Shown: positions 13,640 through 16,954 of the stretch, piece after piece
Layout of the letters: each line of letters opens with the position of its first letter
How positions within the stretch are numbered: position 1 is the stretch's first letter
Source: Pseudomonadota bacterium
GTDB taxonomy: Bacteria > Pseudomonadota > Gammaproteobacteria > Xanthomonadales > Xanthomonadaceae
DNA length: 16,954 nucleotides
Direction of reading: 5' to 3'
Assembly: GCA_023430045.1 (NCBI GenBank)
Contig: JAEZCF010000048.1
Location: 1 to 16,954, forward strand
Program-made: the position numbers and the translations under genes
The notes under the pieces: model-generated
Databases searched by the model: none
What the model saw: only the letters and a program-made list of their open reading frames with translations
What the model was told of the DNA's origin: nothing

Positions 13640-14268
13640 GCATGCGAAAAAGCAACGCCGGTCTTTTCCTTCAGTTCGTCATCGCTGACGCCCGGTGCGG
13701 TTTCCACCAGCACCAGTCCCCTTTCGGTCACATCGAACACGGCAAGGTCGGTGATGATGCGGTCCACCACGCCCACACCGGTCAGCGGCAGGGAACACTC
13801 GGCAAGGATCTTGTGTTCGCCGTTCTTAGCGGTGTGCTCCATCAGCACTACCACGCGCTGCACGCCAGCCACCAGGTCCATGGCGCCGCCCATGCCCTTG
13901 ACCATCTTGCCGGGCACCATCCAGTTGGCCAGGTCACCCCTGTCGGTGACCTGCATGGCCCCCAGGATGGCCAGGTTGACGTGGCCGCCGCGGATCATCG
14001 CGAAGCTGTCGTCGCTGCCGAAGTAGCTTGCGCCGACCCGCGCGGTGACGGTCTGCTTGCCGGCGTTGATCAGGTCCGCATCGACTTCCTCTTCGGTAGG
14101 GAACGGGCCGATGCCGAGCAGGCCATTCTCCGACTGCAACCAGACATCCATGCCTTCGGGAATGTGGTTGGCCACCAGGGTCGGCAGGCCGATGCCCAGG
14201 TTCACGTAGGCGCCATCGGTCAGTTCGCGGGCAGCGCGGGCCGCCATTTCATCGCGGGTCCATGCCAT
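13636..14268 (-). CDS. scoB: 3-oxoacid CoA-transferase subunit B
   Basis: Beta subunit of succinyl-CoA:3-ketoacid CoA-transferase, which moves CoA from succinyl-CoA to acetoacetate for ketone-body use. The 210-residue product contains the family I signature LQSENGLLG (44-52) with the catalytic glutamate E47, and an N-terminal YVNLGIGLPTLVANHIPEG segment. ATG 14268 follows the scoA stop by one base and has GGAGGG nine bases upstream. A longer open frame upstream overlaps scoA and is rejected. Works as a complex with scoA. Similar genes near the LPS locus of some Xanthomonas genomes are, from memory, labelled lpsI/lpsJ. An alternative acyl acceptor cannot be excluded by sequence. Confidence 0.92.
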   Translation of the reverse strand: MAWTRDEMAARAARELTDGAYVNLGIGLPTLVANHIPEGMDVWLQSENGLLGIGPFPTEEEVDADLINAGKQTVTARVGASYFGSDDSFAMIRGGHVNLAILGAMQVTDRGDLANWMVPGKMVKGMGGAMDLVAGVQRVVVLMEHTAKNGEHKILAECSLPLTGVGVVDRIITDLAVFDVTERGLVLVETAPGVSDDELKEKTGVAFSHA

Positions 14269-14269
14269 C

Positions 14270-15004
14270 TCAGTTGCCCTCCGTGCGCAGGGTGCGCTGT
14301 TCGATGCGTTTCTCCGGGTGCGGGTTGTGCACGATGCGGTGCACGTAAATGCCCGGAAGATGTACCTGGTCCGGGTCGAGGCTGCCGACAGGCACGATCT
14401 CCTCCACTTCGGCGATGCAGACCTTGCCGGCCATCGCGCACGCCGGATTGAAATTGCGGGCGGTCCTGCGGAATACAAGGTTGCCGGCTTCATCGGCCTT
14501 CCATGCCTTCACCAGCGCCACGTCTGCGCGCAGCGCGGTTTCCATGACGTAATGACGGCCATCGAACTCACGGGTTTCCTTGCCCTCGGCCACGACGGTG
14601 CCGTAGCCGGTGGCGGTGAAGAACGCGGGGATGCCGGCGCCGCCGGCCCGCAGGCGCTCGGCCAGGGTGCCCTGCGGATTGAATTCCAGCTCCAGTTCAC
14701 CGGCCAGATACTGGCGTTCGAACTCCTTGTTCTCGCCCACGTAGGACGACACCATCCTGCGGATCTGACGGGTCGCCAGCAGCTGGCCCAGCCCGAAGCC
14801 ATCCACGCCGGCATTGTTGGAGATCACCGTCAGGCCCGACACGCCGCTCTCGCGCAGCGCGGCGATCAGCGCCTCCGGGATGCCACACAGGCCGAAGCCG
14901 CCCACCGCCAGGGTCTGGCCATCGGCGACCACGCCGTCCAGTGCCTGTGCCGCACTGGCAAAGCGCTTGCCGCGGGTGCCGCCGGTCGTTGCCGGGTTGC
15001 TCAT
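14270..15004 (-). CDS. scoA: 3-oxoacid CoA-transferase subunit A
   Basis: Alpha subunit partner of scoB. 244 residues from ATG 15004, with the CoA-transferase family I signature GGFGLCGIPE at 35-44, the NNAGVDGFGLGQLL stretch (63-76), SYVGENKEFERQYLAGELELEFNPQGTLAE-type region (~87-116) and NFNPACAMAGKVCIAEVEEI near the C-terminus, all typical of bacterial ScoA (usual length ~230-240). GAGGG precedes the ATG by about seven bases. First gene of scoA-scoB-alkB, divergent from xanA across 140 bp that hold a candidate promoter and a 15-bp palindrome. Confidence 0.93.
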   Translation of the reverse strand: MSNPATTGGTRGKRFASAAQALDGVVADGQTLAVGGFGLCGIPEALIAALRESGVSGLTVISNNAGVDGFGLGQLLATRQIRRMVSSYVGENKEFERQYLAGELELEFNPQGTLAERLRAGGAGIPAFFTATGYGTVVAEGKETREFDGRHYVMETALRADVALVKAWKADEAGNLVFRRTARNFNPACAMAGKVCIAEVEEIVPVGSLDPDQVHLPGIYVHRIVHNPHPEKRIEQRTLRTEGN

Positions 15005-15037
15005 CTACGCCCTCATCTCGTTCGATGTACTGCCGAC

Positions 15038-15066
15038 ATTCTAGGGCACCGGACAGTCCGGTCACG
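15038..15066 (-). promoter_or_regulatory. Candidate scoA promoter with overlapping palindromic operator
   Basis: On the minus strand TAGAAT (15043-15038) is a good -10 hexamer; the -35 (CGTGAC, 15066-15061) is weak. Between them lies a perfect palindrome ACCGGAC-A-GTCCGGT (15048-15062). A dimeric repressor or activator bound there would control the promoter. No such factor is encoded in the window. Confidence 0.4.
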
Positions 15067-15144
15067 TGGCGTTGCGGCATGAAAACGATTCCCATACAGG
15101 CGAGGTCGTAAACTATCGGGCTCGACCCCCAAAGGATTTGACCG

Positions 15145-16494
15145 ATGCCCCTGCCCGCCTTCAAGGCCTATGACATCCGCGGCCGCGTTCCTGACGAGCT
15201 GAACGAAGATCTTGCCCGGCGCATCGGCGTGGCGCTGTCCGATCAGCTCAAGCCCGGCGCCGTGGTGGTGGGCCACGATGTCCGCCTGACCAGCCCGACA
15301 CTGCAGGACGCGCTCGCCGCCGGCCTGCGCGGTGCGGGGCGCGAGGTCATCGATATCGGCCTGTGCGGCACCGAGGAGGTCTATTTCCAGACCGATCACC
15401 TGCGTGCCGCCGGTGGGGTGATGGTGACCGCCAGCCATAATCCGATGGATTACAACGGCATGAAGCTGGTGCACGAGAACGCCCGCCCGATCAGCTCGGA
15501 CACCGGCCTGTTCGCCATTTCAGATGCCGTGGAAGCCGACACCAGCACCGAAGCGCAGCCGCCGCGTGCCGGCCAGCGCGAGGAACACGACAAGAGCGCC
15601 TACATCCAGCACCTGCTGTCCTATGTGGATGCCTCTGCGCTCAAGCCATTGAAGATCGTGGTGAATGCCGGCAACGGTGGCGCCGGTGCGATCGTCGACC
15701 TGCTGGCGCCGCATCTGCCGCTGCAGTTCGTGCGCATCAACCACGAGCCGGATGGCAGCTTCCCCAACGGCATCCCCAATCCGCTCCTTCCGGAAAACCG
15801 TGCCGCCACGGCCGAAGCCGTGCGCGAGCATGGGGCCGATTTCGGTATCGCCTGGGACGGCGATTTCGACCGCTGCTTCTTCTTCGACCATAACGGCCGT
15901 TTCATCGAAGGCTATTACCTGGTCGGGCTGCTGGCGCAGGCGGCTCTTACGCGTCACCCTGGCGGCAAGGTCGTGCACGACCCACGCTTGGTATGGAACA
16001 CCGTGGAGATGGTCGAGCAGGCGGGCGGCGTGCCCGTGCTGTGCAAGAGTGGCCATGCCTTCATCAAGGAAAAGATGCGCGCCGAGGATGCTGTTTACGG
16101 CGGCGAAATGAGTGCGCACCATTATTTCCGTGAATTTGCCTACGCCGATTCCGGCATGATCCCCTGGCTGCTGATCGCCGCCTTGGTATCGGAAAGCGGA
16201 AAGTCGCTGGCCGAATGGGTCGAAGACCGCATGGCGGCCTATCCCTGCAGCGGCGAAATAAATTTCAAGGTGAGCGATGCAAAGGCTTCCGTGGCGCGCG
16301 TGATGGAACATTTCGCTTCGCACGGCCCGGAACTGGATTACACCGATGGCATTAGTGCTGACTTCGGCCAGTGGCGTTTCAACCTGCGCAGTTCCAACAC
16401 AGAGCCGCTGTTGCGCCTGAATGTTGAAACACGTGGTGACGTGGCGCTGCTGCAGGCGCGCACCGACGAGCTCTCCGCGCTTCTGAAACACTGA
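15145..16494 (+). CDS. xanA: Phosphomannomutase/phosphoglucomutase (XanA/SpgM type)
   Basis: Interconverts hexose 6- and 1-phosphates, feeding glucose-1-P (UDP-glucose, dTDP-rhamnose) and mannose-1-P (GDP-mannose) into LPS and exopolysaccharide. 449 residues, the length of Xanthomonas XanA and S. maltophilia SpgM. All four functional loops are visible: phosphoserine loop TASHNP with S97, Mg-binding D238-G-D240-F-D242-R, sugar-binding GGEMSAHHYF (E321, S323), and phosphate-binding R415-S-S-N-T-E-P. The N-terminus FKAYDIRG is standard. AAAGGA lies nine bases before the ATG. xanB starts 21 bp downstream in the same direction. Dual specificity is inferred from the family. Confidence 0.94.
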   Translation: MPLPAFKAYDIRGRVPDELNEDLARRIGVALSDQLKPGAVVVGHDVRLTSPTLQDALAAGLRGAGREVIDIGLCGTEEVYFQTDHLRAAGGVMVTASHNPMDYNGMKLVHENARPISSDTGLFAISDAVEADTSTEAQPPRAGQREEHDKSAYIQHLLSYVDASALKPLKIVVNAGNGGAGAIVDLLAPHLPLQFVRINHEPDGSFPNGIPNPLLPENRAATAEAVREHGADFGIAWDGDFDRCFFFDHNGRFIEGYYLVGLLAQAALTRHPGGKVVHDPRLVWNTVEMVEQAGGVPVLCKSGHAFIKEKMRAEDAVYGGEMSAHHYFREFAYADSGMIPWLLIAALVSESGKSLAEWVEDRMAAYPCSGEINFKVSDAKASVARVMEHFASHGPELDYTDGISADFGQWRFNLRSSNTEPLLRLNVETRGDVALLQARTDELSALLKH

Positions 16495-16515
16495 TACAGG
16501 GACGATCCCAAGCCC

Positions 16516-16954
16516 ATGACGATCCTCCAGCCCGTCATCCTCTCCGGTGGTTCCGGCACCCGCCTGTGGCCACTCTCGCGCGAAGCCTACCCGAAGCAGT
16601 TCCTGCCATTGGCGGGTGAGCAGACCATGCTGCAGGCGACATGGACGCGGGTGGCCCCCATCGCCGCGCGCGGCCCTCTGGTGATTGCCAACGAGGAGCA
16701 TCGCTTCGTGGCTGCCGAGCAGCTGCAGCGGGCCGGTGCCGAGCCCGCGGCAATCATCCTGGAGCCGGTCGGCCGCAATACCGCGCCAGCCATTGCCGTG
16801 GCCGCGCTGGAAGCGACCCGCGACGGCGGTGACGCGTTGCTGCTGGTACTGCCGTCCGACCACGTGATTGCCAATGAAGCTGCCTTCCGCGAAGCGGTGC
16901 AGCAGGCTGCCACCGCCGCCGAAGAAGGCAAGCTGGTGACCTTCGGCATCGTCC
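16516..16954 (+). CDS. xanB: Mannose-1-phosphate guanylyltransferase / mannose-6-phosphate isomerase, 5' part (runs off window)
   Basis: Makes GDP-mannose from mannose-1-P and GTP; the full-length enzyme normally also carries a C-terminal cupin isomerase domain (~470 residues in all). Only the first 146 residues are in the window. They contain the nucleotidyltransferase signature GGSGTRLWPLSREAYPKQF (11-29), the GRNTAPAIAVAAL stretch and LPSDH. ATG 16516 directly precedes the MTILQPVILSGG start of the Rossmann-type strand. Located 21 bp after xanA, so almost certainly cotranscribed. The isomerase domain is expected, not seen. Confidence 0.92.
   Translation, partial: MTILQPVILSGGSGTRLWPLSREAYPKQFLPLAGEQTMLQATWTRVAPIAARGPLVIANEEHRFVAAEQLQRAGAEPAAIILEPVGRNTAPAIAVAALEATRDGGDALLLVLPSDHVIANEAAFREAVQQAATAAEEGKLVTFGIV

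Noticed and set aside
15520..16863. 447-codon open frame on the minus strand opposite xanA/xanB
   Set aside because: It is antisense to two well-supported enzymes, its translation is low-complexity and matches no family I know, and GC-rich third positions produce such frames.
1..16954. Mobile island, prophage, CRISPR array or defence system
   Set aside because: No integrase, transposase, nuclease-helicase module, tRNA-flanked repeats or spacer-like array was found, and gene content and composition are even throughout.

Overview
The window is high-GC gammaproteobacterial chromosome, most likely Stenotrophomonas (Xanthomonadaceae). Three things point there: short GTAG-headed palindromes of the SMAG/REP type in intergenic regions, xanthomonad-type proteins (an H-NS-family protein with a Lys/Ala linker, a XanA-type phosphohexomutase next to XanB), and strong GC3 bias that creates long false antisense ORFs. 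It looks like core chromosome: no phage, integrase, transposase, CRISPR array, tRNA or rRNA was seen. No gene-free stretch exceeds about 150 bp.

Layout. Positions 1-2292 hold the 3' part of valS, followed by an inverted pair of SMAG elements, an EamA/DMT permease gene and a second SMAG pair that supplies the permease stop codon. On the minus strand, pssA, a small divergent gene resembling holD (DNA polymerase III psi) and rimI form a compact operon joined by two GTGA overlaps (5130 down to 3333). The linker of the psi-like gene carries an in-frame sequence that looks like a SMAG remnant. Then on the plus strand come a secreted DUF4124 protein, proS and an H-NS-family gene with a clear terminator. 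A minus-strand ThrE-family exporter gene faces the H-NS gene convergently.

Positions 9386-12983 are a four-gene plus-strand MCE lipid-transport operon: a permease with an N-terminal STAS domain (MlaB-MlaE fusion), an MlaF-type ATPase, an MlaD-type MCE protein with a long helical tail, and a PqiC-like outer-membrane lipoprotein. No mlaC follows. This is a hybrid of the Mla and Pqi layouts and the most notable system in the window, although related operons are known in other proteobacteria. A single SMAG element separates it from a convergent minus-strand operon, scoA-scoB-alkB (two CoA-transferase subunits and an AlkB-type 2-oxoglutarate dioxygenase). Divergent from scoA, xanA and the start of xanB begin the sugar-nucleotide pathway (mannose-1-P, glucose-1-P, GDP-mannose) for LPS and exopolysaccharide, so the window probably ends at the edge of a surface-polysaccharide cluster.

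The main points for a second look are the SMAG remnant inside a coding sequence, the divergent psi subunit, the hybrid MCE operon, and SMAG elements placed at gene 3' ends, where they provide a stop codon or sit between convergent genes.
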